From Clostridium sp. 'deep sea' (GTDB lineage: Bacteria > Bacillota > UBA994 > PWPR01), in the NCBI RefSeq assembly GCF_014931565.1, contig NZ_CP063353.1, forward strand, positions 186,001 through 250,000: DNA of 64,000 nt, written 5' to 3'. Below the pieces are notes generated by a model. It was not told the origin of the DNA and ran no database searches. It worked only from the letters and a program-made list of their open reading frames with translations. This document shows, one piece after another, positions 18,149-26,765 of this stretch; position 1 is the first letter of the stretch; each line of letters opens with the position of its first letter. The translations under genes were made by a program, and so were the position numbers.

Positions 18149-18182
18149 GACCCCATGCTAAGGATATGCATGGGGTTAAATT
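18149..18182 (+). terminator. Hairpin terminator after the NERD gene
   Basis: ACCCCATGC (18150-18158) pairs perfectly with GCATGGGGT (18168-18176) around a 9-nt loop. The following tract is only moderately T-rich (TAAATTTAT). Confidence 0.55.
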
Positions 18183-18234
18183 TATGCTATTATCACAATA
18201 ATGTAATGCATGTAAGGTAAAAGGAGTTGTAATA

Positions 18235-19548
18235 ATGATTCAACGATTCAATAAACAACTAAATAATAAACTAATAAACTATAGAAGAGATTTTCATAAA
18301 TATGCAGAGGTAAAATGGACAGAGTTTAGAACTGCCTCTTTAGTAGCTAAAGAGCTGGTGAACATGGGTTATAAAATAAAGCTTGGTGAGGATATGTTTG
18401 TAAAAGGCGTGCAAATTAGTTATCCAAGTGAGCAGATAATTCAACAGAATATTAAAAGAGCTATAGAACAAGGCGGAGATAGTGATCTAATAAAACAGAT
18501 GCAGGGTCTACCTGGAGTAGTTGCTGAGTTAGATACAGATAAACAAGGTCCCGTTATCGCAATGCGTTTTGATATTGATGCCTTAGAGATGCAGGAGGTA
18601 CATAAAAAAGGGCACTATCCTTATGATAATGGTTTTGCTTCTGTTAATAAGGGCTTTTGTCATTCCTGTGGTCACGATGCTCATACAGCTATTGGCCTAG
18701 GGGTTGCTGAAATAGTTATGCAAGTTAAACAAAAACTCACAGGAAAAATAAAACTTATTTTTCAGCCCGCCGAAGAGGGCGGTGGTGGTGCTATAGGAAT
18801 TGTTAATAAAGGAATACTTGATGATGTAAATTATTTTTTTGCACCTCATATGGGATTGATAAAACCCAATGGAAAGCCTCTTTTATCTCATGGAATTATC
18901 TGTGGAGTAAACGATTTTTTAGATGTTAGAAGAATAAATGCCGAGTATCAAGGACAATCAGCTCACTCTTGTGGAGACCCTCATAATGGCAAAAACGCTT
19001 TACTGGCTGCCTGTAATGCAACAATAAACATCCATGCTATAGCACCCCATAGTGAGGGAATGTTGCGAGTTAATGTAGGTATGTTAGCAGGTGGAGTATC
19101 TCGCAATACTATTGCACCTAATGCTAACCTAATTATTGAGGTGCGTGGAGAATATAAAACAGTAGCAGACTATGGTGAAAAGCGAGTCAATGCAGTGTTA
19201 AATAGTGCTGCTACAATGTATGATGTTGAGGTAAGTATAAATAAAATTGGCAGTACTTGTTCGGCAAAAAGCGATAATGAGGCTCGTAAATTAGTATTTG
19301 AAATTGCAAATGATATAGCTTGGTTTACAGAATATTATGACTTAGGCAGTGTTGGTGGTAGTGATGATGCCTCTGAAATGATATCAAAGGTACAGAGTAA
19401 CGGTGGTTTAGCAACCTATATAGGTGTGGGAGCAGATATCGCAGCTGGCTATCACAATGAATTGTTCGATTTTGATGAAAACGCAATGTTACCTGCGGTA
19501 GAATTATTTATAAAACTAATACTGAAAATACAAAAGGATAACATATGA
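18235..19548 (+). CDS. M20-family amidohydrolase, AbgA-like
   Basis: Metal-dependent amidohydrolase of 437 aa. It matches the AbgA subunit of p-aminobenzoyl-glutamate hydrolase along its length: RRDFHKYAEVKWTEFRTA at the start, RFDIDAL, the metal site HSCGHDAHTAIG, QPAEEGGGGA with the catalytic Glu, HAIAPHSEG in the dimerisation domain, and AGYHNELFDFDE near the end. AbgA pairs with AbgB in E. coli. No second subunit is adjacent here, so a homodimeric M20D aminoacylase or folate-catabolite hydrolase is also possible. An AAGGAG site precedes the ATG. It overlaps the next gene by 4 bases (ATGA), indicating translational coupling to two unknown small proteins. Confidence 0.85.
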   Translation: MIQRFNKQLNNKLINYRRDFHKYAEVKWTEFRTASLVAKELVNMGYKIKLGEDMFVKGVQISYPSEQIIQQNIKRAIEQGGDSDLIKQMQGLPGVVAELDTDKQGPVIAMRFDIDALEMQEVHKKGHYPYDNGFASVNKGFCHSCGHDAHTAIGLGVAEIVMQVKQKLTGKIKLIFQPAEEGGGGAIGIVNKGILDDVNYFFAPHMGLIKPNGKPLLSHGIICGVNDFLDVRRINAEYQGQSAHSCGDPHNGKNALLAACNATINIHAIAPHSEGMLRVNVGMLAGGVSRNTIAPNANLIIEVRGEYKTVADYGEKRVNAVLNSAATMYDVEVSINKIGSTCSAKSDNEARKLVFEIANDIAWFTEYYDLGSVGGSDDASEMISKVQSNGGLATYIGVGADIAAGYHNELFDFDENAMLPAVELFIKLILKIQKDNI

Positions 19549-19904
19549 AACAAAAAGAATTTTACTACGTAAAAATAAACGAACAAACAAATATGATTTA
19601 CTCAATAGGATTAAGTTTTGCTGAGTTTATAGAATCCGTATCTGATAAACCTCAAAATGTCTTATTACTAAAGGGTAACTTTATTAATAGTAGCTTTAGT
19701 TTACACACTAGATTTGAGTATGTAACAAGTGATCATCTCCACGAACTTTATTGTGATAACGTTTATAACTATGGAGATTTTTGCTGGCTAGACTATGAAG
19801 ATTATAGTTGTATTGAAAGTCTTACTGAGCTAGAGATAGCAAAGCTTTTATATGCAGCTCATAAGTTTAAAATAATAAGGAAGTCCTTTTTTCTTGAAAC
19901 TTAA
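19545..19904 (+). CDS. Hypothetical protein coupled to the AbgA-like gene
   Basis: A 119-aa soluble protein that I do not recognise. It is rich in aromatic and acidic residues, with a Tyr/Asp cluster (DFCWLDYEDYSCIESL) near residue 85. There is no signal, membrane segment or metal motif. Its ATG overlaps the TGA of the amidohydrolase (ATGA), so it is made from the same message by re-initiation. Its own 3' end overlaps the next small gene. The strict coupling suggests a partner, regulator or small subunit of the amidohydrolase, but this is inference only. Confidence 0.75.
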   Translation: MKQKEFYYVKINEQTNMIYSIGLSFAEFIESVSDKPQNVLLLKGNFINSSFSLHTRFEYVTSDHLHELYCDNVYNYGDFCWLDYEDYSCIESLTELEIAKLLYAAHKFKIIRKSFFLET

Positions 19905-20268
19905 AAATAAGTATTTATATTTAGCACATGATGATGAATATAATACTAGGATATATATGCAAGACTTAAAAGACTATAGAAATGTAATAACAGCTAAGCT
20001 ATGCGCAGAATTAAAAGGGCGTCGTAGACATATGGAAGATATTTCTCAGGAAATAAACAATGAGCTATATCAGCTAGCTATGACAGGTATGTTGATAGAC
20101 TTTACCAACATTTCCAGAGATAGAAATTATGTAAGAGTACAAATATATCAGTTAGGTGATTTATGTGGTTATGATGCTGTAGAACAAACGCTATATAGAA
20201 AAAAACAGTGTTTAGGAGCCTATAAGACCCTGGAGTACAAAAGAGGAAAGTGGAAATTAATGAGCTAA
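19894..20268 (+). CDS. Hypothetical protein, second gene coupled to the AbgA-like gene
   Basis: A 124-aa protein starting at TTG 19894, overlapping the previous stop by 11 bases. It is mostly hydrophilic, with a basic cluster (AELKGRRRHMEDISQEINNELYQ) predicted as helical, followed by a strand-rich part (NYVRVQIYQLGDLCGYDAVEQTLYRKK). I do not recognise the family, and see no catalytic motif. The start codon is uncertain because no clear ribosome site lies at ideal spacing. Translational coupling to the upstream gene would explain this. It may form a two-protein unit with the preceding gene. Confidence 0.65.
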   Translation: MKLKNKYLYLAHDDEYNTRIYMQDLKDYRNVITAKLCAELKGRRRHMEDISQEINNELYQLAMTGMLIDFTNISRDRNYVRVQIYQLGDLCGYDAVEQTLYRKKQCLGAYKTLEYKRGKWKLMS

Positions 20269-20353
20269 AATGAAGCATAGCTATTTAGGTTTAACAAATA
20301 CTAATTAATAGTGGCTATAATTAAAGAGCTAAAAACATTAAGTTGGTGAAGAA

Positions 20354-21091
20354 ATGAGTAATTACGCAAAACATGCCTCTATTTGGGATTGGTCAGGTTA
20401 TGATAGAAGCCCAGAGTTTGAGTTTTGGTATAAGCTGGCAAAAAGCTATGGTGATTCAGTATTATCGGTGATGTCTGCAATTGGCGAAGTTGGTGCCTAT
20501 TTGGCTGAAAGAGGTCTAAGTGTAACGGCGCTCGATTATACAGCAGAGATGATAATCGAAGGTCAAAAAAGGTTTTCTCATTTACAAAACCTAAACTTTA
20601 TACAAGCAGATGCACGTAATTATAACCTACATTGTAGTTATGATTTTGCCTTTATAGGATCCACAGACTTACATCATATGTTAAATATGGCAGACGTTAA
20701 AAGCGTTTTACAAACAATAAAAAAACACTTAAGAGATAAAGGTGGTTTGGGTCTAGAGCTATGGTATGCTAGTGATAAGTCTTGGCAATTCCAAAAAAGA
20801 AGATTTGAGCCACTAGTAATAAATGAAAAACAAAAGGTTTGGAAACAAGGCTCTACCTCTTATAACGCTAATACAAGGCTAGTTAAAATATGTCAAGAAG
20901 TTTTTATAGAAAAGCATAATAAAACCGAGTGCTTTACACATGATTTTGAAATGCAGCTGTATAGTAGAGAGTTATTAATTCAAACACTTATAGAATGTGG
21001 CTTTAAAATAACAGCCGAGTATGGCAACTATAATTTTGAACAGTGGAGTGAAAACTCGAATAAATGGCTTTTAGAGCTTAAGTCAATTTAA
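20354..21091 (+). CDS. SAM-dependent methyltransferase-like protein
   Basis: A 245-aa class I methyltransferase fold. Motif I reads VLSVMSAIGEVGAYLAERG, where the usual E-x-G-x-G-x-G is reduced to one Gly. Motif II (VTALDYTAEMI) with its acidic residue, and motif III (FIQADARNY), are intact. FAFIGSTDLHHM matches motif IV. The C-terminal strands (FEMQLYSRELLIQTLIECGFKI) are as in small-molecule methyltransferases. The altered glycine loop makes SAM binding uncertain. Single gene ending at a terminator. The substrate is unknown. Confidence 0.75.
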   Translation: MSNYAKHASIWDWSGYDRSPEFEFWYKLAKSYGDSVLSVMSAIGEVGAYLAERGLSVTALDYTAEMIIEGQKRFSHLQNLNFIQADARNYNLHCSYDFAFIGSTDLHHMLNMADVKSVLQTIKKHLRDKGGLGLELWYASDKSWQFQKRRFEPLVINEKQKVWKQGSTSYNANTRLVKICQEVFIEKHNKTECFTHDFEMQLYSRELLIQTLIECGFKITAEYGNYNFEQWSENSNKWLLELKSI

Positions 21092-21110
21092 ATATAATCT
21101 CAATAGCTTG

Positions 21111-21147
21111 GGCAATAGTTAAATTAATAACTATAGCCTCTTTTTTT
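21111..21147 (+). terminator. Rho-independent terminator after the methyltransferase
   Basis: GGCAATAGTTA pairs with TAACTATAGCC (one mismatch) around a 6-nt loop, followed by TCTTTTTTT. Confidence 0.75.
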
Positions 21148-21223
21148 AATTAAGCCATTGTTAACTATATAATTATCAGGTACACTCAAATAAAGAAGCA
21201 GAATAATAAGGGGTAGATATGAA

Positions 21224-21919
21224 ATGAAAACAATTGGTTTAATAGGCGGTATGAGTTGGCAGTCGTCGATAGAGTATTACCGAATAATAAATGAAGCAAG
21301 TAATAAGCTACTTGGAGATTTTCACACCTGTGAAAGCATAATGTACTCAGTAGATATAGATTCAGTACTTAAAAATCAACACGCTAATGAGTGGCAATTA
21401 CTAAATGAACACATGACAAATACAGCCCTTAAGTTGCAAAAAGCAGGCGCAGATTTTGTACTTATTTGTACCAACACCATGCATAAAACAGCAGAATACG
21501 TAGAGCAAAATATTAACATTCCTTTATTACATATTGCAGATACAGTGGCAGAAGAAATAAAAAAGAAGGGATTTAATAAAGTAGGCTTAATAGGAACCCC
21601 ATTCACTATGCAAGAGGATTTTTACAAAGGTAGGTTAAGTCGTAAACACAATATTGAAGTAATAATACCTAATGAACAGAGCGATGTAGACTATATATAC
21701 AAAGTAATTAATAATGAGTTAACCTTTGGAAAATTCTTAAAAAGCTCCAGAGAAGAGTACCTAAAAATAATGCAAAAACTAGTAAACAGAGGAGCAGAAG
21801 GTATAATATTAGGCTGTACAGAGATACCACTACTAATAAAACAAGAGCATACAAATATACCTGTATTTGATACAGCAAGATTACACGCTGTAGCAGCTGT
21901 AAGTAAATCTCTAGAATAA
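21224..21919 (+). CDS. Aspartate/glutamate racemase-family amino-acid racemase
   Basis: PLP-independent racemase of 231 aa from the Asp/Glu racemase superfamily (RacX/YgeA type). The two catalytic cysteines sit in CTNTMHK (first half) and GCTEIPLLI (second half). The start, MKTIGLIGGMSWQSSIEYY, is the hallmark of the group. It interconverts L- and D-amino acids, often Asp, Glu or broad-range substrates, supplying D-residues for peptidoglycan or spores. It is cytoplasmic and monocistronic. The exact amino acid cannot be assigned, because YgeA-like enzymes act on several other amino acids. Confidence 0.9.
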   Translation: MKTIGLIGGMSWQSSIEYYRIINEASNKLLGDFHTCESIMYSVDIDSVLKNQHANEWQLLNEHMTNTALKLQKAGADFVLICTNTMHKTAEYVEQNINIPLLHIADTVAEEIKKKGFNKVGLIGTPFTMQEDFYKGRLSRKHNIEVIIPNEQSDVDYIYKVINNELTFGKFLKSSREEYLKIMQKLVNRGAEGIILGCTEIPLLIKQEHTNIPVFDTARLHAVAAVSKSLE

Positions 21920-22017
21920 GACCTCTGGCAACTATATTTTTAACTAGTCAATAATATATGGAGCAATTAGTAAAAATAATTTCATTTTAATACTTAAGCT
22001 TAATAAATTTGGGTAGT

Positions 22018-22075
22018 CAATTGTCAACCATTGTTTACTATAGTGGTTGACAATTGTTTTTTTAAACACTATAAT
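22018..22075 (+). promoter_or_regulatory. BirA operator overlapping a sigma-A promoter
   Basis: A perfect inverted repeat, CAATTGTCAACC (22018-22029) and GGTTGACAATTG (22045-22056), is separated by 15 bases and matches the Firmicute BirA box. The right arm contains the -35 element TTGACA (22047-22052). TATAAT lies at 22070-22075 after an exact 17-bp spacer. Biotinyl-AMP-bound BirA would therefore block RNA polymerase directly and shut off the whole birA-bio operon. Confidence 0.92.
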
Positions 22076-22103
22076 ACCACTTGTACTGAGGAGGTGGCTT
22101 AAG

Positions 22104-23081
22104 ATAAAAAATAAAATTTTAGCTATTTTAGAAGAACATAAAGGAAGTCACGTATCTGGCAGTTATCTAGGTGATGCTTTAGGGGTCTCCAGATCAGCAA
22201 TATGGAAAAGTATTAAATCCCTTAAAGATGAGGGTTACAACATAAGCAGTAAAACTAATAAAGGCTATATATTGAGTAGAGATACTGATGTTTTAAGTCT
22301 CACAAAAATTAAAAAAAACCTTAATACTCAATTTTTAGGTAAAGATGTGCAATATTTTAAAACTATTACTTCAACGAATAAAGTTCTAAGAGATCTTGCT
22401 CATGAAGGTGCTAAAGAAGGTTTAGTTTTAATAGCAGAGCAACAAACAGCTGGGCGTGGCAGAAATAAGAAGTCTTTTTATTCACCTAATAAAAATGGTA
22501 TCTATATGAGCCTTTTATTAAAACCAAATATTGCAGTGAGTAATATTAACCTAATTACATTTATTACTGCTGTTTGTGTTGCCGAAGCTATCGAAAAGGT
22601 TTGTGGCATTAGTCTAGAGATTAAATGGGTTAATGATTTGCTGTATCAATATAAAAAAGTATGTGGAATTTTAACTGAGGCTTCCATAGAAGGGGAAAGT
22701 GGTATTGTTGATTTTTTAGTTGTAGGTATAGGTATTAATATAGATAACACACTTAATTTTCCTGAAGAATTTAAACATAATTCTATTGCCCTTAAACAAA
22801 TTAAACAAGGATTTTCACAATCTAGGTTAGTTGCTGAGATATTAAATGTATTTGAGAAGCAATATAATTACTACTTACAATCTGGTGATGTTAATGATAT
22901 TTTGGTACGTTATCGTGAGCGTTTATGTGTAATAGGTAAAAAAATTGAAGTTATAACTCGTCAAGATAATTACCTAGCAGAGGTTATAAAGTTTAATAAT
23001 GCTGGGCAGCTAATTGTTAAAAAAAGTAGCAATGGAGATATTGTTAATTTAGTATCTGGTGAAATTTCAATAAAATTATAG
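22104..23081 (+). CDS. birA: Bifunctional biotin protein ligase / biotin operon repressor
   Basis: BirA attaches biotin to carboxylase carrier domains and, as holorepressor, binds the operator upstream. The N-terminal winged helix (about 1-60: SGSYLGDALGVSRSAIWKSIKSLKDEGY) marks the regulatory, group II type. The ligase centre is GRGRNKKSFYSP, followed by KWVNDLLY, and the C-terminal SH3-like domain ends the protein. No ATG, GTG or TTG occurs in frame between the predicted transcript start (~22082) and the conserved N-terminus. AGGAGG (22089-22094) points to ATA at 22104 (CTT at 22098 is too close). The TTG at 22047 lies inside the -35 element and cannot serve this transcript. The start is therefore atypical or a base is misread. 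Confidence 0.88.
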   Translation: MKNKILAILEEHKGSHVSGSYLGDALGVSRSAIWKSIKSLKDEGYNISSKTNKGYILSRDTDVLSLTKIKKNLNTQFLGKDVQYFKTITSTNKVLRDLAHEGAKEGLVLIAEQQTAGRGRNKKSFYSPNKNGIYMSLLLKPNIAVSNINLITFITAVCVAEAIEKVCGISLEIKWVNDLLYQYKKVCGILTEASIEGESGIVDFLVVGIGINIDNTLNFPEEFKHNSIALKQIKQGFSQSRLVAEILNVFEKQYNYYLQSGDVNDILVRYRERLCVIGKKIEVITRQDNYLAEVIKFNNAGQLIVKKSSNGDIVNLVSGEISIKL

Positions 23082-23097
23082 TGGAGACTTAAGTACT

Positions 23098-23673
23098 ATG
23101 ACATTCAGAAAAAACAAGTTAAAGATCTATGATTATATAATATGTTCGTTATTTGCTGCTTTAACTGCTGTAGGGGCATTTATTAAAATACCCTTACCAC
23201 CTCCTCTGGTGGATTTTACTTTGCAATTTTTATTTGCTGCTTTGGCTGGTTTAATTTTAGGTAGTAAAAAAGGTGCAATATCTCAAATGGTATACATTGC
23301 AGTAGGGTTAGCAGGTGTTCCTGTGTTTACAAAAGGTGGGGGCATACGTTATATATTTCAGCCTAGCTTTGGATATTTATTAGGATTTATTTTATGTGCT
23401 TATATCACAGGAAAAATTAGAGAGACTGGCAAATTAACATTTACAAGATCTTTAAGCGCCTGTTTATTAGGTTTATTAGTGATATATGGCTTAGGAGTTC
23501 CTTATATGTACCTGATTTTCAACTTTTATATGGGTCAGGCTTATGGTATATGGACTTTAATATGGGGCGGTGCAATTATCTGTGCCCCTGGAGATTTATT
23601 GCTGTGTATTGTTGCTACATTAGCTAGTCTAAGAGTAATTCCAGCGCTTCAAAAACAAGGATATATAACATAA
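23098..23673 (+). CDS. bioY: Biotin transporter substrate-binding S component
   Basis: BioY is the membrane S-component of the ECF-type biotin importer, 191 aa with six hydrophobic helices. Family marks are the IPLPPPLVDFTLQFLFAALAGLILG opening, KGGGIRYIFQPSFGYLLGF and GQAYGIWTLIWGGAIICAPGDL. The general ECF module (EcfA/EcfA'/EcfT) is not adjacent and must be encoded elsewhere. It lies 16 bases after birA, under the BirA operator, so import and synthesis are repressed together. Confidence 0.92.
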   Translation: MTFRKNKLKIYDYIICSLFAALTAVGAFIKIPLPPPLVDFTLQFLFAALAGLILGSKKGAISQMVYIAVGLAGVPVFTKGGGIRYIFQPSFGYLLGFILCAYITGKIRETGKLTFTRSLSACLLGLLVIYGLGVPYMYLIFNFYMGQAYGIWTLIWGGAIICAPGDLLLCIVATLASLRVIPALQKQGYIT

Positions 23674-23684
23674 GAGGTTAAAAT

Positions 23685-24644
23685 ATGATACAACTTAATG
23701 ATTTAGCAAGTAAAATTAAAAATAACTACTTAATAAATAGAGCAGAAGCTAATATGCTACTTAACTACAGCTATTTTGAGTTAAAAGAGTATGCTAATGA
23801 AATAAGGCTACACTTTTGTGGAAATGCCTTTGATATGTGTACAATCGTAAATGGAAAAAATGGTAAATGTAGCGAAGATTGCAAATACTGCGCACAGTCG
23901 GCTCATTATAATACTAATATAAAAATTTATAAGTTACTAAATAAAAAAACTATTATTCAAGATGCTTTAAGTAATTTTAATCAGGGAGTAAGTAGGTACT
24001 CTGTGGTAACTTCGGGTAAAAAGCTGAGTGAAAATGAGTTAAACAGTTTGTGTGAAACCTTTAACTATTTAAATAGTAAAACAGAAATTAAGTTATGTGC
24101 CTCTTTAGGTTTACTGGATTATAAGGACTTTGTAAAGCTAAAACAGGCAGGTGTAGTACGTTACCATAATAACCTAGAGACATCAAGAAAATATTTTACT
24201 AGTATTTGCACAAGCCATACTTATGATCAAAAAATAAAAACAATTAAAGAAGCACAGCGTGCTGGACTTGAGGTTTGTAGTGGAGGAATTATTGGTATGG
24301 GAGAGAGTTTTAGTGATAGGATTGATTTAGCCTTTGAGTTAAGAAAGCTTGGCATAATGTCTATACCAATAAATCTCTTAAATCCCATAGAAGGTACTCC
24401 ATTAGCCAATATAAATCCAATAGATGAAGAGCAATTTTTAAAAACTGCTGCTATTTTTAGATTTATTAATCCTACAGCAACTATAAGGCTTGCTGGAGGC
24501 AGAAATTTATTAACTAGGCATGGGCAGTTAGCATTTAAATATGGTGTAAATGGTACTATATCTGGTAATTTACTAACCACCTATGGTAATAGTACATTTA
24601 AAGATATAGCATTAATAAAAGAGTTAGGTTATGAGGTGAAGTAG
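23685..24644 (+). CDS. bioB: Biotin synthase
   Basis: Radical-SAM enzyme inserting sulfur into dethiobiotin, 319 aa. The [4Fe-4S]/SAM motif is C62-SED-C66-KY-C69. Further typical segments are YSVVTSGKKLS, RYHNNLETS and the [2Fe-2S]/substrate region with CSGGIIGMGES. AGGRNLL near the C-terminus is also standard. It begins 11 bases after bioY and its last base overlaps the GTG of bioD. It needs a reductant and an iron-sulfur supply. It is oxygen-labile, consistent with an anaerobic host. Confidence 0.95.
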   Translation: MIQLNDLASKIKNNYLINRAEANMLLNYSYFELKEYANEIRLHFCGNAFDMCTIVNGKNGKCSEDCKYCAQSAHYNTNIKIYKLLNKKTIIQDALSNFNQGVSRYSVVTSGKKLSENELNSLCETFNYLNSKTEIKLCASLGLLDYKDFVKLKQAGVVRYHNNLETSRKYFTSICTSHTYDQKIKTIKEAQRAGLEVCSGGIIGMGESFSDRIDLAFELRKLGIMSIPINLLNPIEGTPLANINPIDEEQFLKTAAIFRFINPTATIRLAGGRNLLTRHGQLAFKYGVNGTISGNLLTTYGNSTFKDIALIKELGYEVK

Positions 24645-25354
24645 TGGCTAAAGCATTATATGTAATTGGAACAAACACAGATATAGGCAAAACCTATATA
24701 AGTGCATTAATTGTTAAGGCTTTAAGACAGCGTAACTTTAAGATAGGCTATTACAAACCAGTATTGAGTGGTGCAATTAAAACTAATAGTGGTTTAATTC
24801 CTGGTGATGTTAAGCAGGTTTATGAAGCCGGTGGTTTACATGGAGACTATCAGCAAGCTGTGAGTTATATGTTTGAGCCAGCTGTATCTCCTCACTTGGC
24901 ATTTAAAATGCAAAATAAAGCGGTTGATTTATCTTGTATTCTTAAGGATTTTTATAAATACCAAAATCAATATGACTATGTATTGGTAGAGGGATGTGGT
25001 GGGCTAATTTGCCCTATATCCATAACAGAAAAAAATATTGTTTTGCAAGAAGATATTATAAAGCTCTTGAACCTACAAACAATTTTAGTAATTGATGCAG
25101 GTTTAGGAACTATTAATCATAGCCTGTTAACAGTTTATTATGCTGAGCAAAAAAAAATAATTATAAATGGAATTATAATAAATAACTACGATAGTAGTAA
25201 TTTAGTTCATCAAGATAATAAAAAGGTAATAGAGGAATTAACAGGTATTAAGGTGATTGCCTGTGTTCCAACTCAAGGAAACAACAATGAACCAAACAGT
25301 ATAAAAGCCCTAACAATAGATAAGTACTTTCATGAAATAGGAGATGTGTACTAA
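24644..25354 (+). CDS. bioD: Dethiobiotin synthetase
   Basis: ATP-dependent ureido-ring closure converting DAPA plus CO2 to dethiobiotin, 236 aa. The P-loop GTNTDIGKT (residues 9-17) is the classical BioD form, followed by YYKPVLSG and the VLVEGCGGLICPI segment. The start is GTG, overlapping the TAG of bioB by one base. Its TAA overlaps the ATG of bioA by one base, so bioB-bioD-bioA are tightly coupled. Confidence 0.95.
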   Translation: MAKALYVIGTNTDIGKTYISALIVKALRQRNFKIGYYKPVLSGAIKTNSGLIPGDVKQVYEAGGLHGDYQQAVSYMFEPAVSPHLAFKMQNKAVDLSCILKDFYKYQNQYDYVLVEGCGGLICPISITEKNIVLQEDIIKLLNLQTILVIDAGLGTINHSLLTVYYAEQKKIIINGIIINNYDSSNLVHQDNKKVIEELTGIKVIACVPTQGNNNEPNSIKALTIDKYFHEIGDVY

Positions 25355-26694
25355 TGACTTTAGTTGATAAGGATTTAAAATATATTTGGCATCCATGTTC
25401 ACAAATGAAAGATTATGAAGAGTTTAAACCAATTATTATTAAACGGGGGCAAGGTATATACCTATATGATATTAATGGAAAAAGTTATGCAGACGCTGTT
25501 AGTTCATGGTGGTGTAACCTTTTAGGACACTCAAACAAGCGTATTAATAAAGCTCTAGCTGAGCAGGTAAATAAAATTGAACATGTTATTTTTTCTAACT
25601 TCTCAAATGTTCCTGCCATTGAATTATGTGAAAAACTGGACAAGCTTTTGCCAGCTGGCTTAGAAAAGTTTTTCTTTACTGATAATGGCTCAGCTGCAGT
25701 TGAGGCTTGTTTAAAAATGAGTTTTCATTACCATATGTTATCAGGTAACAAAACTAAAACAAAATTTATGGCATTAACAAATGCCTATCATGGTGAAACA
25801 ATTGGGGCACTTTCTGTAACTGATTTAGATATATACTCAAAAATGTATAAACCTTTAATGGTAGACGTCATTAGAGTGCAGGGGCCTGACTGTTATAGAT
25901 GTAAATACCATAAAAAGCGAGAAAGCTGTCAGGCAGAATGTTTTGAACATGTAGAGAAAGCTATAGCTGAACATGGAACTGAAGTTGCCTCTTTTATTGT
26001 AGAGCCACTAGTGCAGGCAGCTGCGGGTATGAAAATATATCCACCATGTTATTTAAAAAAATTACGTACAATATGTACCAATAATAATATTCACCTAATA
26101 GCTGATGAAATTGCTGTTGGTTATGGTAGAACAGGTAAAATGTTTGCCTGTGACCATGCTGGCATAAGCCCTGATATGATGTGTTTATCTAAGGGTTTAT
26201 CTGGAGGATACATGCCCTTAGCGTTGGCGGTAACCACAAAGGAAATATATAATATGTTTTATGGTGATTATAGCGAAGGCAGAGCCTTTTTACACAGCCA
26301 TACGTATAGTGGTAATGCTATGGGTTGTGCTGTTGCTGTAGAAGTACTAAAAATACTTGAAGAGGACAATATAATTGAACAATGCCAAGAAAAAGCAAAA
26401 TTATTTAATAGCATGATTGTTGATGCTTTACAAAATCATAAATATGTGGGCGAAATAAGATCCATAGGGTTAATAAATGCTATAGAGCTGGTTAAAGATA
26501 AACAAACAAAAATACCCTTTAACTATCAACAGAGAATAGGTTATCAAATTTATCGTAAGGCAGTTGAGAAAGGGTTATTATTAAGGCCATTAGGAGATGT
26601 TTTATATTTTAACCCTCCCTTAATTACAACTACAGATGACATGAAATTTATGATAGATGTATGTGTACAAAGTATTAATGAAGTATTAAAATAG
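25354..26694 (+). CDS. bioA: Adenosylmethionine-8-amino-7-oxononanoate aminotransferase
   Basis: PLP enzyme that aminates KAPA to DAPA, 446 aa, fold-type I class III aminotransferase. Recognisable parts are IWHPCSQMKDYE (BioA-specific N-terminus), SSWWCNLLGHS, NGSAAVEACLKM, DEIAVGYGRTGKMFACDH and the PLP lysine in CLSKGLSGGYMP. A Cys-rich insert (CYRCKYHKKRESCQAEC) around residue 185 could bind a metal. Similar inserts occur in some Firmicute BioA. It is last in the operon and followed by a terminator. No bioF, bioW or bioC/bioH is present in the window. Confidence 0.95.
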   Translation: MTLVDKDLKYIWHPCSQMKDYEEFKPIIIKRGQGIYLYDINGKSYADAVSSWWCNLLGHSNKRINKALAEQVNKIEHVIFSNFSNVPAIELCEKLDKLLPAGLEKFFFTDNGSAAVEACLKMSFHYHMLSGNKTKTKFMALTNAYHGETIGALSVTDLDIYSKMYKPLMVDVIRVQGPDCYRCKYHKKRESCQAECFEHVEKAIAEHGTEVASFIVEPLVQAAAGMKIYPPCYLKKLRTICTNNNIHLIADEIAVGYGRTGKMFACDHAGISPDMMCLSKGLSGGYMPLALAVTTKEIYNMFYGDYSEGRAFLHSHTYSGNAMGCAVAVEVLKILEEDNIIEQCQEKAKLFNSMIVDALQNHKYVGEIRSIGLINAIELVKDKQTKIPFNYQQRIGYQIYRKAVEKGLLLRPLGDVLYFNPPLITTTDDMKFMIDVCVQSINEVLK

Positions 26695-26705
26695 TATATA
26701 AGTAT

Positions 26706-26737
26706 TGGGTTGCTATTACTCTTGCAACCCTTTTTTA
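26706..26737 (+). terminator. Rho-independent terminator of the biotin operon
   Basis: GGGTTGC (26707-26713) pairs with GCAACCC (26724-26730) and is followed by TTTTTTA. Confidence 0.85.
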
Positions 26738-26765
26738 CTAGCTATGATAAATATAGAGGTGTATT

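Noticed and set aside
22047-22103. BirA N-terminal extension from TTG 22047
   Set aside because: That codon is inside the -35 hexamer and operator, and the extra residues are not family-like.
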